In this document: piece after piece, positions 23,794 through 34,322 of the stretch
Layout of the letters: every line of letters begins with the position of its first letter
Numbering within the stretch: position 1 is the first letter of the stretch
NCBI RefSeq assembly: GCF_000715505.1
Contig: NZ_JHEH01000001.1
Coordinates: forward strand, 1-64,000
Reading direction: 5' to 3'
DNA from: Thioclava dalianensis
GTDB taxonomy: Bacteria; Pseudomonadota; Alphaproteobacteria; Rhodobacterales; Rhodobacteraceae
Length of the DNA: 64,000 nucleotides
Notes under the pieces: generated by a model
What the model was told of the DNA's origin: nothing
The model's database searches: none
Seen by the model: the letters and a program-made list of their open reading frames with translations, nothing else
Made by a program: the position numbers and the translations under genes

Positions 23794-24351
23794 ATGGCTG
23801 CGAAACGTGACTGGCCCCTGTCGGTCTGGACGAAGGAAGGCGGGCTCGCGGCGCTGATCTTGCTGCAGGCGGGCTGCGCCTTCGTTTTCGTCTCCGATAT
23901 CACCGGTGATCTGAGGCAGTATGGGCTCGACTCACTGCATCTGAGCATAGAGCTTGTGGCCAATCTGGGCCTCGTCGCGGCCATCGCGATCGAGGCCCGG
24001 CTGCTGCTGTCACTACTGCGTCGGCAGGAACGCTCGGAGCGCGCCCTGTCGGCCGCGCAGGGCGCGATGGCCGAGCTGATGCGCGCGCATTTCACGCTCT
24101 GGCGGCTCACGCCCGCCGAGGCCGATGTCGCGGGCTTCACGATCAAGGGATTTTCTGTGGCCGAGACTGCCGAGCTGCGCGGATCGGGGGAGGCGACAGT
24201 GAAATCGCAGCTCAACGCGGTTTATCGCAAGGCCGGCGTGTCCGGACGCGCGCAATTGGTCTCGATCTTCGTCGAAGAACTGTTTGCAGGCCCAATTCGC
24301 AGCGATGCCGAGCCGCAACAGGTTCCAAAAAGATCACGCACCCCCCACTGA
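23794..24351 (+). CDS. Membrane-anchored LuxR-type (GerE) transcription regulator, 185 aa
   Basis: Two hydrophobic segments (about residues 17-35 and 50-68) are followed by a short coiled stretch. A C-terminal LuxR helix-turn-helix comes next (about residues 105-165: LTPAEADVAGFTIKGFSVAETAEL, then a recognition helix near EATVKSQLNAVYRKAGV). There is no receiver or autoinducer domain, so it is not a standard response regulator. It would bind DNA while held at the membrane and could sense the state of the neighbouring cytochrome or PepSY proteins, which is inference. Confidence 0.85.
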   Translation: MAAKRDWPLSVWTKEGGLAALILLQAGCAFVFVSDITGDLRQYGLDSLHLSIELVANLGLVAAIAIEARLLLSLLRRQERSERALSAAQGAMAELMRAHFTLWRLTPAEADVAGFTIKGFSVAETAELRGSGEATVKSQLNAVYRKAGVSGRAQLVSIFVEELFAGPIRSDAEPQQVPKRSRTPH

Positions 24352-24452
24352 TCGGCGGTCCTTTGCCGATTGATTCGCGGTTTTGGTTTATTTTCTGATG
24401 TTTTGCCGTTAAGGACGTCCCCGAGTAGGGGAAGTGAACGTTAGGGTGGCCG

Positions 24453-25064
24453 ATGCGTAAGTTAATCGGGGTCGTCAGTCTTGGGGTGAGTTTTGCGCTC
24501 TGTCCGTTGATTGTACAGGCCGAAGGGCTCAAGCTCAGCAGCAATTCGTCAAAATCTCGTGCAATGCTGTTTCGCAATCAGACCCGGCTTCTGGATTCCC
24601 GTGGCGCCCAGCAATATGAGCATTCCTCGCGCCTCAAGCCCGGTGACAAAGCGGCCGCAATCTCGGGCAGCGAGAGGGTTCCGTCTTATAATGGGAAATA
24701 TCGCGGTCAATATATCGGGATCGCGCAAGCCGCCGCCGCCCGCCACAGCATCCCAAAAGATCTGTTCTTGCGCCTCGTGCAGCAGGAGAGCGGCTGGAAT
24801 CCGCATGCAGTGTCCCACAAAGGTGCCCGTGGGCTGGCGCAGCTGATGCCCGGGACCGCCGCCAAGCTTGGCGTCGATATTCGCGATCCGGCCCAGAACC
24901 TCGAAGGTGGGGCACGCTATCTTCGGATGATGTTTGACCGGTTCGGAAGCTGGCGCTTGGCGCTTGCGGCCTATAATGCGGGCCCCGAGGCCGTGGCCAA
25001 ACATGGGGGCGTACCGCCCTATCAGGAAACGAAAAACTACGTTCGGGTTATTCTGGGAGGCTGA
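24453..25064 (+). CDS. Lytic transglycosylase, SLT domain
   Basis: The enzyme cuts peptidoglycan between MurNAc and GlcNAc in the periplasm. A signal peptide (residues 1-23, ending IVQA) is followed by a linker and an SLT domain. The catalytic Glu is E112 in VQQESGWNP. Family motifs [17 protein letters not shown] and [25 protein letters not shown] follow. The 203-residue length suits the small single-domain type. Confidence 0.9.
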   Translation: MRKLIGVVSLGVSFALCPLIVQAEGLKLSSNSSKSRAMLFRNQTRLLDSRGAQQYEHSSRLKPGDKAAAISGSERVPSYNGKYRGQYIGIAQAAAARHSIPKDLFLRLVQQESGWNPHAVSHKGARGLAQLMPGTAAKLGVDIRDPAQNLEGGARYLRMMFDRFGSWRLALAAYNAGPEAVAKHGGVPPYQETKNYVRVILGG

Positions 25065-25172
25065 TCTCTTATCGCCTCCAGCCGCACCATATATTCAAAA
25101 ACCCCGCAATCCGAACAGGATGCGTGGTTTTGTTTATCTATTGCGCGAAGATACTCGCGCAAGTCACTGATA

Positions 25173-25730
25173 TCAGGGAATGATCCGCGTGTACTTGGTA
25201 CCTGCGAGCGAGGCACCTGCGATCAGCCCGGCTTGGCCAAAGACCAGCGCGATCACCGGAGCGGTCGAGGTCAGCGTCGAGGCGTTGATCGCGCCGCCAC
25301 GGTCGGGCAGTGCATAGCGCGCATCTGCGCCCATTTCCCAGCCATCCGAGCGGCGGAAGGTGGACAGCGCTTCGGGCGTCATGAAGAATAGGGCGTGGGC
25401 GAATTGCTGCGCGCCGATCTGGAAGCCGACGCTCGCCGAGGCCGCCGAGTAGTAATCGACAGTCACATTGTTGATCCGCAGTGCTCCGCGCCCGTAAGAG
25501 CCCCCGACGCCAAATCCGGCCTCCGTCATCAGCGGCATCCACAAAACACCGACCGATTTCGCTTCAAGATCGCGCGTTCCAGGGTATTTGTTGAGAAGGA
25601 AGTTGCGGGTCGCATCCACCCGGGCGTCAAGCTGCACGGCTCCGGTGTTGCCGATCCCGTTGCCACAGGCCGCAAGGGTCAGACCCGCACCGCCCAGCGC
25701 CAAAAGGCTCCGTCTGGAAATCATCGTCAT
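25173..25730 (-). CDS. SYLF (YSC84-like) domain lipoprotein, 185 aa
   Basis: The N-terminus has a twin-arginine-like start (SRRSLLALGG) running into a lipobox LAAC, so it is probably an exported lipoprotein. The SYLF domain (about residues 35-185) shows AKSVGVLWMPLMTEAGFGVGGSYGRGAL and SVGFQIGAQ, with the family pattern of a lipid-binding fold. The role in bacteria is unclear; envelope or lipid binding is suggested from eukaryotic members. It is convergent with the lytic transglycosylase. Confidence 0.84.
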   Translation of the reverse strand: MTMISRRSLLALGGAGLTLAACGNGIGNTGAVQLDARVDATRNFLLNKYPGTRDLEAKSVGVLWMPLMTEAGFGVGGSYGRGALRINNVTVDYYSAASASVGFQIGAQQFAHALFFMTPEALSTFRRSDGWEMGADARYALPDRGGAINASTLTSTAPVIALVFGQAGLIAGASLAGTKYTRIIP

Positions 25731-25872
25731 GGTTCTCTACTGCTCCGCTCATTTGCCTGATAGAACAGGCCTATTCGGTCTTATTCTGACCGGTTCGGGC
25801 AAATAATACCCCATGGAACCGGCCCTGTCACTTGCTGTTGAACTCGAAAACGTCTTTGTGGCGGATCGATGC

Positions 25873-26874
<1,002 letters not shown>

Positions 26875-27027
26875 CTCGGGCTCCTTATCTTTTGCTTTCA
26901 GGTGCCACGTATCCCCGCCGCAGGCAAGCCGGGCTGCAACAGTGCGGTCGCAAGGCCGGTTTAGATCTTTTGCTTGGGGCAGGGCTGGTCTAGATACGCA
27001 AGAGATTGACCAACCTGCGAGGGACGC

Positions 27028-27564
27028 ATGGAAATTTTCCGCATCATTGCCGATCTGATCGATCTGCGGAGCTTTTCCAACCTGTGGTACTGGATCGCCG
27101 TCGCGGTGGTCTGGTCGTCTGCCTCGCATTGGGTGCTGGGCGTGCCGTGGGACATGGTCGGACGCGCGCGCCGCAAAGGGGGCCGCGCCACGAGCGATCT
27201 GGTTGCGCTTGCCGAGATCAATTCCCGGCGCCTCGATACGATCTGGAGCGAGGCGGGGCTGGTGATCTCGATCATGTTCCCCTTCGCGTTGAGCTTCCTT
27301 GCCGTCACAGGCTTTGTCTACGGGGCGGAGTTCTCTCAGGCGCTGTTCCTATTTGCTCTGCCGCTGAGTGCGGTCTTCGCGCTCTCGGTGAGCCTCTCGC
27401 GGCGGCTCAGCGCGCAGTTTGAGAGCAGCAGTCTTGCGCCCGAGGCCGTGATCGCGGCACTGGCGCGCCACCGGGTCTGGATCCAGTTGATCGGCGTCGT
27501 GGCAATCGTCGTCACCTCCTTCTGGGGAATGTTCCAGAACCTGCGCTACGCCGCGTTCCTATAA
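27028..27564 (+). CDS. Conserved rhodobacterial inner-membrane protein, 178 aa
   Basis: The protein has four predicted membrane segments (about residues 17-40, 78-98, 102-120 and 150-170). A cytoplasmic charged loop (GRARRKGGRATSDLVALAEINSRRLDT) lies between the first and second. I know it only as a conserved hypothetical upstream of mfd in this bacterial group, with no function assigned. GAGGGAC lies before the ATG at 27028. Confidence 0.75.
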   Translation: MEIFRIIADLIDLRSFSNLWYWIAVAVVWSSASHWVLGVPWDMVGRARRKGGRATSDLVALAEINSRRLDTIWSEAGLVISIMFPFALSFLAVTGFVYGAEFSQALFLFALPLSAVFALSVSLSRRLSAQFESSSLAPEAVIAALARHRVWIQLIGVVAIVVTSFWGMFQNLRYAAFL

Positions 27565-27570
27565 GCGCTC

Positions 27571-27598
27571 TTGACACCACGATCAGGGTCGATACCTC
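27571..27598 (+). promoter_or_regulatory. Predicted promoter of mfd, possibly giving a leaderless mRNA
   Basis: TTGACA (27571-27576) and TACCTC (27593-27598) are 16 bases apart. The expected start point, about seven bases after the -10 box, falls at the ATG at 27606. No ribosome site is seen before that ATG. Confidence 0.4.
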
Positions 27599-27605
27599 GC
27601 TACGC

Positions 27606-30600
27606 ATGGATCATTTTGTACTTTCAGGCGCCCCTGAGGGCTATGACGCGGCGCTGATCGCGCGCGAGCTGGCCAAGGGTCAGCCTGTCATTCATGTGGC
27701 GCGCGACGATCGACGGCTCGCGGCGTTGCGCGCAGCGCTTGGCTTTTTCGCCCCAGAGGCACTGATCCTCGATTTTCCGGCTTGGGATTGTCTGCCCTAT
27801 GACCGGGTCTCGCCCAATCCTGATATCTCCGCGACCCGGATGGCGACGCTGGCGGCGCTTGCAGCCGGGGTGCCGGGGCCGTTCATTTTGCTCACAACCG
27901 TCTCAGCCGCGATGCAGAAAGTTCCCGCGCGCGCAGTTCTCGAAGGGGCGAGCTTTACCGCGCGTGTCGGTCAGCGCATCGATGAGCGGGCCTTGCGCGA
28001 TTTTCTCGTGCGGATGGGGTTTTCGCAATCCTCGACCGTCTCCGAGCCCGGCGATTACGCACTGCGCGGGGGCATCATCGATATCTACCCGCCCGGCGAG
28101 GGCGGCCCGGTGCGGCTCGATCTGTTTGGCGATGTGCTCGATGATGCGCGCGGTTTTGATCCGGTCACCCAGCGCACCACCGAAAAGCTGCCCGGAGTTG
28201 AGCTGGCCCCGGTCTCCGAAGTGATCCTCGACGAGCCCTCGATTGCCCGGTTTCGGCAGAATTACCGCGTGGAATTTGGCGCCGGCGGCGCGGAAGATCC
28301 GCTCTACGAGGCAGTGAGCGCGGGCCGCAAACAGGCGGGGATGGAGCATTGGCTCGGGTTTTTCCACGACCGGCTGGAGACGCTGTTCGACTATCTCCCG
28401 GACGCCACGGTTATGCTCGACGACCAGACCGTTGCGGCGCAGGAAAGCCGCTGGATCGGGATTGCCGATCAATATGATACGCGGCGCGAGGCGATGACGC
28501 GGCGCGACCGGCTGGATTCGGTCTATAAACCCGCGCCGCCCGCGCTGCTCTATCTCGATCCCACAGCATGGGAGGCGAGCTTGAAGCCGCGCCGCGTCCT
28601 GCGGCTTCAGGTGATCTCAGCTCCGCCGGGACCGGGTGTGCTCGATGCGGGCGGGCGTGTGGGCCGCAATTTCTCGCCCGAGCGCCAGATCGAAAACATA
28701 AGCCTTTTCAGCACGCTGAAAGATCATGTTCAAGCGCGGCTCGGCAAGGGGCCGGTGGTAATTGCCAGCTGGTCGGAAGGCGCGCGCGAGCGTCTCAAGG
28801 GGTTGATGGAGGATGAAGGTCTCTCGGGCGCCAAGCTGATTTCGGATGCGCGCGCGATTGCCGAGGGGCTGAACCTCACCGTCTGGCCGCTGGATGAGGG
28901 GTTCGAGGCACCGCGCGGCGATCGCGAGCTGACCGTGATCTCCGAGCAGGACGTGCTGGGCGCGCGGCTGGTGGCCAAGCCCCGGCGCAAGCGCAAGGCT
29001 GAGAATTTCCTGACCGAGCATAGCACGCTCAGCCCCGGCGATCTGGTGGTCCATGTCGATCACGGGGTCGGGCGCTACAAGGGGCTTGAGACCGTGCAGG
29101 CGCTTGGCGCGCCGCATGATTGCGTCTTGCTGGAATATGCAGGCGGCGACCGGCTCTATCTGCCGGTGGTCAATATCGAACTGCTCTCGCGCTATGGCCA
29201 TGAAGAGGGGCTGCTCGACAAGCTGGGCGGCGGCGCATGGCAGGCCAAGAAGGCCAAGCTAAAAGAACGCATCCGGCTGATCGCCGATAAGCTGATGCGG
29301 ATCGCAGCCGAGCGGCATCTGCGCAACGCGCCGATCCTCGAGGCCGCGCATCACGATTGGGAGGCCTTCGCCGCGCGCTTCCCCTATACCGAGACCGACG
29401 ATCAGATGTCGGCCATTGATGACGTGGTCGAGGATCTGAAATCGGGCACGCCGATGGACCGGCTGATCGTGGGCGATGTGGGCTTTGGCAAGACCGAGGT
29501 GGCGATGCGCGCGGCCTTTGTGGCCGCGCAATCGGGCATGCAGGTCGCGGTGATAGCACCCACCACGCTGCTCGCGCGCCAGCATTACAACTCGTTCGCG
29601 GAACGCTTCCGGGGCACAGCCCTCACCGTCCGCCCACTCTCGCGTTTTGTGTCGGCCAAGCAAGCGGCGGCAACGCGGGCGGGGCTGGCGGACGGCACCG
29701 TCGATATCGTGATCGGTACCCATGCGGTTCTGGCCAAATCGGTCAAGTTTCGAAATCTCGGACTTCTCGTGATCGACGAGGAGCAGCATTTCGGCGTGCA
29801 GCACAAAGAGCGCCTCAAGGAGATGCGGTCGGAAATCCACGTGCTCACGCTCACCGCGACACCGATCCCGCGCACGCTGCAACTCAGCCTGACGGGCGTG
29901 CGCGACCTGTCGATCATTGGAACGCCGCCCGTCGACCGGCTCGCGATCCGCACCTATGTCTCGGAATTCGACACGGTCACGCTGCGCGAGGCCCTGCTGC
30001 GCGAACATTATCGCGGCGGGCAAAGTTTTTACGTGGTTCCCCGAATTTCCGATCTTCCCGAAATCGAGGATTTCCTGAAAACGCATGTGCCCGAAATCCG
30101 CTATCTGGTTGCCCATGGGCAGATGGCGGCAGGCGAGCTCGATGACCGGATGAATGCCTTTTACGACGGGCAATATGACGTGCTTCTGGCCACGACGATT
30201 GTGGAATCGGGGCTCGATATCCCGACCGCCAACACGATGATCGTGCATCGCGCCGATATGTTCGGCCTCAGCCAGCTCTACCAGATACGCGGCCGGGTCG
30301 GGCGCGCCAAGACCCGCGCCTATTGCTACCTGACAACGAAGCCGCGCGCGCCGCTCACCCCGCAGGCGCAAAAACGCCTGCGCCTGCTGGGCTCACTCGA
30401 CAGTTTGGGCGCAGGCTTCAGCCTTGCCAGCCAAGATCTCGATCTGCGCGGCGCGGGCAATCTGCTGGGCGAAGAACAGTCTGGCCATATCAAGGAAGTC
30501 GGCTACGAGCTCTATCAGGCGATGCTGGAGGAGACGATTGCCAAGCTGAAATCGGGCGAGCTGACGGAAACCGGCGATGGCGATTGGTCGCCGCAGATCA

Positions 30601-31046
30601 ATTTGGGCGTGCCGGTGATGATCCCCGAGAGCTACATTCCCGATCTCGATGTGCGCTTGGGCCTCTATCGCAGGCTGTCGTCGCTGACCACCAAGGTTGA
30701 ACTGGAGGGCTTTGCCGCAGAGCTGATTGACCGGTTCGGGGAGCTCCCGCGCGAGGTGAACACGCTGCTTCTGGTGATGCGGATCAAGGCGATGTGCAAA
30801 CGCGCGATGATCGCCAAGCTCGATGCGGGCCCCAAAGGCGCGACCGTGCAGTTCCACAATGACAAATTCCCCAATCCCGCAGGGCTGGTGGAATTCCTCA
30901 CCGCCGAGCGCGATCTGGCGAAGGTGAAAGACAACAAGCTGGTCATCCGCCGCGACTGGAGTTCAGAGAAAGACAAGATCAAGGGCGCCTTCGCGATTGC
31001 CCGCGATCTTGCCGCCAAGGTCATCGAGGCCGCGAAGAAAAAATAA
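27606..31046 (+). CDS. mfd: Transcription-repair coupling factor Mfd
   Basis: Mfd removes stalled RNA polymerase from damaged DNA and brings in UvrA. The N-terminal UvrB-like domains (with DFPAWDCLPYDRVSPN) lead to a CarD-like polymerase-binding domain (LSPGDLVVHVDHGVGRYKGLE, about residues 478-560). Then come the helicase motors, with Walker A GDVGFGKTE near residue 622 and the DEEQ box near residue 722. The C-terminal TRCF domain completes the 1146 residues, the normal size. No frameshift is seen. It is followed by a repeat element and a terminator shared with fumC. Confidence 0.97.
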   Translation: MDHFVLSGAPEGYDAALIARELAKGQPVIHVARDDRRLAALRAALGFFAPEALILDFPAWDCLPYDRVSPNPDISATRMATLAALAAGVPGPFILLTTVSAAMQKVPARAVLEGASFTARVGQRIDERALRDFLVRMGFSQSSTVSEPGDYALRGGIIDIYPPGEGGPVRLDLFGDVLDDARGFDPVTQRTTEKLPGVELAPVSEVILDEPSIARFRQNYRVEFGAGGAEDPLYEAVSAGRKQAGMEHWLGFFHDRLETLFDYLPDATVMLDDQTVAAQESRWIGIADQYDTRREAMTRRDRLDSVYKPAPPALLYLDPTAWEASLKPRRVLRLQVISAPPGPGVLDAGGRVGRNFSPERQIENISLFSTLKDHVQARLGKGPVVIASWSEGARERLKGLMEDEGLSGAKLISDARAIAEGLNLTVWPLDEGFEAPRGDRELTVISEQDVLGARLVAKPRRKRKAENFLTEHSTLSPGDLVVHVDHGVGRYKGLETVQALGAPHDCVLLEYAGGDRLYLPVVNIELLSRYGHEEGLLDKLGGGAWQAKKAKLKERIRLIADKLMRIAAERHLRNAPILEAAHHDWEAFAARFPYTETDDQMSAIDDVVEDLKSGTPMDRLIVGDVGFGKTEVAMRAAFVAAQSGMQVAVIAPTTLLARQHYNSFAERFRGTALTVRPLSRFVSAKQAAATRAGLADGTVDIVIGTHAVLAKSVKFRNLGLLVIDEEQHFGVQHKERLKEMRSEIHVLTLTATPIPRTLQLSLTGVRDLSIIGTPPVDRLAIRTYVSEFDTVTLREALLREHYRGGQSFYVVPRISDLPEIEDFLKTHVPEIRYLVAHGQMAAGELDDRMNAFYDGQYDVLLATTIVESGLDIPTANTMIVHRADMFGLSQLYQIRGRVGRAKTRAYCYLTTKPRAPLTPQAQKRLRLLGSLDSLGAGFSLASQDLDLRGAGNLLGEEQSGHIKEVGYELYQAMLEETIAKLKSGELTETGDGDWSPQINLGVPVMIPESYIPDLDVRLGLYRRLSSLTTKVELEGFAAELIDRFGELPREVNTLLLVMRIKAMCKRAMIAKLDAGPKGATVQFHNDKFPNPAGLVEFLTAERDLAKVKDNKLVIRRDWSSEKDKIKGAFAIARDLAAKVIEAAKKK

Positions 31047-31052
31047 GCTCCC

Positions 31053-31085
31053 CTTCATCTTGGCCCAAATACCTCGGGGGGAGGC
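31053..31085. repeat. Rhodobacterial intergenic element, second copy
   Basis: CTTCATCTTGGCCCAAATACC, followed by a G-rich run and GGAGGC, aligns with CTTCCTCTTGATCTAAATATCC...GGAGGC at 16106-16138. Both lie between convergent genes. The G/C-rich sequence to about 31110 (GGGGGGAGGCC...GGCCGGGGGGC) can form further hairpins. Confidence 0.55.
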
Positions 31086-31133
31086 CAAAGGCCGGGGGGC
31101 AGAGCCCCCAACCCCGAGACCAAAGCCAAAGAC

Positions 31134-31169
31134 CCAAAAGAAAAAGGGCGGCACCGCAGCGCCGCCCTT
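31134..31169 (-). terminator. Terminator of fumC
   Basis: AAGGGCGGC (31144-31152) and GCCGCCCTT (31161-31169) form a perfect 9-bp stem. On the minus strand it is followed by TTTTCTTTTGGG (31132-31143), the U-tract for the leftward fumC transcript. Confidence 0.85.
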
Positions 31170-31194
31170 CAAACCTCTCGCCGAGACGACGATC

Positions 31195-32589
31195 TCAGTC
31201 CTTGGGACCGATCATATCCTCGGGCCGCACCACGCGGTCGAAGGTCTCCTCATCGACGAAGCCAAGCGCAATGGCCTCTTCCTTCAAAGTCGTGCCATTC
31301 TTATGCGCGGTCTTGGCGACCTTGGTGGCATTGTCATAGCCGATGGTGGGTGCAAGTGCCGTCACCAGCATCAGGCTTTCCTTCATCAGCTTTTCGATGC
31401 GCGGCTTATTGGCCTCGATTCCGCTCACCATATTGTCGGTGAAGGCCGAGGCGCTGTCGCCCAGAAGCTGCATCGATTGCAGCACGTTATAGCTCATCAT
31501 CGGATTGTAGACGTTGAGCTCAAACGCGCCTTGCGAGCCTGCAAAGCCGACCGCCGCGTCATTGCCCATGACATGAGCGCAGACCATGGTGAGCGCTTCG
31601 GCCTGCGTCGGGTTCACTTTCCCCGGCATGATCGACGAGCCCGGCTCGTTCTCGGGCAGCAGCAGCTCGCCCAGACCCGAACGCGGGCCGGAACCGAGAT
31701 AGCGGATGTCATTGGCGATCTTGAAGAGCGAGGCCGCCACGGTTTTCAGCGCGCCCGAGAACATCACCATCGCGTCGTGACCGGCCAGCGCTTCGAATTT
31801 GTTGGGGGCCGTGACGAAGGGCAGGCCGGTGATTTCGGCCATATTTGCCGCAACAGCCTCGGCCCAGCCCTTGCGGGTGTTGAGCCCGGTGCCCACGGCG
31901 GTGCCGCCCTGTGCCAGCTCATAGATATCTCCCAGGGCGCTCTCGACCCGCTCGATGCCTTTTTTCACCTGATGCGCGTAGCCCGAAAATTCCTGGCCCA
32001 GCGTCAGCGGCGTGGCATCCTGCGTATGGGTGCGCCCGATCTTGATGATATCCTTGAATTCCTCGGATTTCGTCTCAAGCGCGGCATGCAGTTTGCGCAG
32101 CCCCGGCAGCAGCCCGTCACGCGCCTGCATTGCGATGCCGACATGCATGGCGGTGGGGAAGGTGTCGTTCGAGGATTGCCCCATATTGCAGTGATCATTG
32201 GGGTGGACAGGATCCTTGGAGCCCATCTTGCCGCCCAGCATTTCAATCGCGCGGTTCGAGATGACCTCGTTGGCGTTCATATTGGACTGCGTGCCCGAGC
32301 CAGTTTGCCAGACGACAAGCGGGAAGTTGTCGTCGAACTTGCCGTCGATGACCTCGGTGGCCGCGGCAATGATCGCATCGGCGATCTTGGCATCCATCGT
32401 GCCCTGCGCCTTATTGGCCTGCGCGCAGGCTTTCTTGATCACGCCCAGAGCGCGAATGATCGGGACGGGCTGGCGCTCCCATCCGATCGGGAAGTTGATG
32501 ATCGAGCGCTGGGTCTGTGCGCCCCAGTACTTGTCGGCGGGAACGTCAAGCGGACCGAAGCTATCGGTCTCGGTGCGGGTCGCGGTCAT
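31195..32589 (-). CDS. fumC: Fumarate hydratase class II
   Basis: FumC is the iron-independent fumarase of the citric acid cycle. The family signature [11 protein letters not shown] lies near residue 318 and contains the catalytic Ser loop. The substrate blocks [17 protein letters not shown] and [14 protein letters not shown] are complete. Two ATGs are four codons apart. I choose 32589, since GGAGG lies 5 bases before it, rather than 32601. That gives 464 residues, the normal length. A terminator follows at 31134-31169. Confidence 0.95.
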   Translation of the reverse strand: MTATRTETDSFGPLDVPADKYWGAQTQRSIINFPIGWERQPVPIIRALGVIKKACAQANKAQGTMDAKIADAIIAAATEVIDGKFDDNFPLVVWQTGSGTQSNMNANEVISNRAIEMLGGKMGSKDPVHPNDHCNMGQSSNDTFPTAMHVGIAMQARDGLLPGLRKLHAALETKSEEFKDIIKIGRTHTQDATPLTLGQEFSGYAHQVKKGIERVESALGDIYELAQGGTAVGTGLNTRKGWAEAVAANMAEITGLPFVTAPNKFEALAGHDAMVMFSGALKTVAASLFKIANDIRYLGSGPRSGLGELLLPENEPGSSIMPGKVNPTQAEALTMVCAHVMGNDAAVGFAGSQGAFELNVYNPMMSYNVLQSMQLLGDSASAFTDNMVSGIEANKPRIEKLMKESLMLVTALAPTIGYDNATKVAKTAHKNGTTLKEEAIALGFVDEETFDRVVRPEDMIGPKD

Positions 32590-32674
32590 CTGGGCCTCCA
32601 TGCGCTGCGAAAACTCCCCAGCGTTCTAGGACGGCGCGGGGGCGTTTGCAATCAGTATGCAGAGGTATACCGGC

Positions 32675-33142
32675 TTACTTGCGGAATTGATCGAGGCTGA
32701 CGACTTCGGCATCGCCGCGCGGGGCCGGGGCCTCATCCTCGTCATCGCTTTCCTCGGTGTCCTCATCCGTGAGGTCATCCTCGTCATAGCCCTGCGTCTC
32801 AAAGCGCAGACCGAACTCGACGGAGGGATCGACAAAGGTCGAGATCGCATCGAAAGGCACGTAAAGCGGCTCGGGCGCGTTGCCGAAATTCAGCGTGATG
32901 TTGAAGCCCTCATCGCTGACCTCAAGCCCTTCATACCAGTGCTGGATCACGACCGTCATTTCTTCGGGATAGCGTTCATGCAGCCAATCGGCCAGCTCGG
33001 CATCGGGATGACGGGTGTCGAAGGTGATGAAGAAATGATGCTCACCCGGCAAGCCGTTGGCCGCAATATCGCTCAGCACGGTCTGAATCAGGCCGCGCAT
33101 CGCATCATGCATCAGATTACCGTAATCGATCGAACGCGTCAT
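32675..33142 (-). CDS. sspB: SspB-like ClpX adaptor protein
   Basis: SspB ties ssrA-tagged and other substrates to the ClpXP protease. The 155-residue protein has the SspB fold pattern (HHFFITFDTRHPDAELADWLHERYPEEMTVVIQHWYEGLEV), followed by a long acidic linker. The tail DAEVVSLDQFRK corresponds to the ClpX-binding end. It is the alpha type found in alphaproteobacteria. The tmRNA gene lies about 810 bases further upstream on the same strand, so two parts of the same quality-control route sit near each other. Confidence 0.88.
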   Translation of the reverse strand: MTRSIDYGNLMHDAMRGLIQTVLSDIAANGLPGEHHFFITFDTRHPDAELADWLHERYPEEMTVVIQHWYEGLEVSDEGFNITLNFGNAPEPLYVPFDAISTFVDPSVEFGLRFETQGYDEDDLTDEDTEESDDEDEAPAPRGDAEVVSLDQFRK

Positions 33143-33235
33143 TCCCGGTCCCTTCTTATGGTTGCACTCAGCATAAGGGATTCGTGGCTGGAGAAAAGGG
33201 GGGCTGCGGGACGAGTTGGGGCGCGTTCGCGCCGC

Positions 33236-33919
33236 TCATCCGATTGGGCGTGTGAGTTCACGGATCAGCTTGAGCCGGATCGCGCGGGCATAATCGAGAA
33301 AGCCCTGAGCGGTCACGACAAACCCGTCTCTCGTGATCACGTGGCGCAGGTAGAAATTGGTCACCGTGCGCCCAAACCCGTCAATTGCCAGCCCGTTGAG
33401 CGTAATCCCCTGCAGTTCCGCGGACCGCCGTGCGGCTGCGGTCGGGCGTCCCGCATTGAGCGGCCCATCGCCCGAAAGATCCGCCACATGCCGTTCGCAA
33501 TCGGCAACATCAGCAAATTGCGCCACGGCGAATGTGATCGCTTCGCCCACCGCCGTATCCGAACCAAGATAGGCGCGCGGCATTGCCTGCACGCGGGCGG
33601 CAAATCGTGCGGCATCGGCATGAGAGTTGATCGCGATCCAAGGCAGGCTCAGCGTCATCTGGCCCGCGCCGGACCATTGCGCGACCGCCAGCCGGTCACG
33701 GCCTTGCACTAAAGCGTCTACGACGACCGGATCGAGCAGCGCTGCACTAAGCCCATCGACCTGAAGGCGATATTCGTCCCGGTCGATCGAGCCCGACACA
33801 TCCATTGACAGCAGCAATGCCGTCTCGCAGGCGTGGGCTGTCACGGGCAGGGCCACGCCAAAAAGCGCCGAGCAAAACAGCGCGGCGCGAGAAAAGGCAG
33901 GGCGACATCGCAGGCTCAT
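33236..33919 (-). CDS. DUF1194 von Willebrand factor A-like secreted protein
   Basis: A signal peptide (to about residue 31, ending AHA) is followed by a vWA-like domain with a MIDAS-type motif DVSGSID near residue 40 and LSGDG near residue 148. Metal-dependent binding to a partner is the usual use of this fold, but DUF1194 itself has no known role. Four cysteines could form disulfides in the periplasm. It lies between sspB and the tmRNA gene. Confidence 0.85.
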   Translation of the reverse strand: MSLRCRPAFSRAALFCSALFGVALPVTAHACETALLLSMDVSGSIDRDEYRLQVDGLSAALLDPVVVDALVQGRDRLAVAQWSGAGQMTLSLPWIAINSHADAARFAARVQAMPRAYLGSDTAVGEAITFAVAQFADVADCERHVADLSGDGPLNAGRPTAAARRSAELQGITLNGLAIDGFGRTVTNFYLRHVITRDGFVVTAQGFLDYARAIRLKLIRELTRPIG

Positions 33920-33951
33920 CGCAAAAGGATGCCACCGCTTCGCATATTTCC

Positions 33952-34277
33952 AAAGGGAAAAGGTGCAGGATTCTGTTGCAAGGCTCCTGCGGGCCCCGCC
34001 TTACGCGGCTAAGCGCAAGGAGTTAGGTTTCGATCTCTCGAACTGCTTACGCAGCAAGAGCGACCGGAGCACGGTTGTCGTTGGCAACTGTACAAATCGC
34101 ACCGATGACGGTGGTAGCTCACCGGGACAAAGCTTACCCCTTTAGACGTTCGTCGATCCTATTTCGGCCCCATTCTCCCCCAACGAGGGTGGTTTGGTGG
34201 AGCCGCCGGGTACCGCCCCCGGGTCCGATCCGCTTATTACGAGCGCGTTTATGTCCATAGTCCCCACGAGTGGGAAC
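33952..34277 (-). ncRNA. ssrA: Permuted two-piece tmRNA (trans-translation RNA)
   Basis: The tag frame at 34047-34085 reads ANDNRAPVALAA and a stop, a typical alphaproteobacterial tag for stalled-ribosome rescue. The gene is circularly permuted: the acceptor piece comes first, ending TCCACCA at 34195, then a 23-base spacer (34172-34194), then the coding piece starting GGGGCCG at 34171. GGGGCCG pairs with CGGCTCC in the acceptor piece, with one G-U pair. The T-arm CCGGG-GGCGGTA-CCCGG is present. A hairpin (33965-33990) followed by a T-rich stretch marks the 3' end. The outer ends are estimates. Confidence 0.93.
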
Positions 34278-34283
34278 GAGACA

Positions 34284-34312
34284 GATATAGGCGGCACGGC
34301 GCGGGGGATCAA
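34284..34312 (-). promoter_or_regulatory. Predicted tmRNA promoter
   Basis: On the minus strand TTGATC (34307-34312) and TATATC (34284-34289) are 17 bases apart, placing the transcript start near 34277. Confidence 0.65.
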
Positions 34313-34322
34313 GGGGGGCAGA

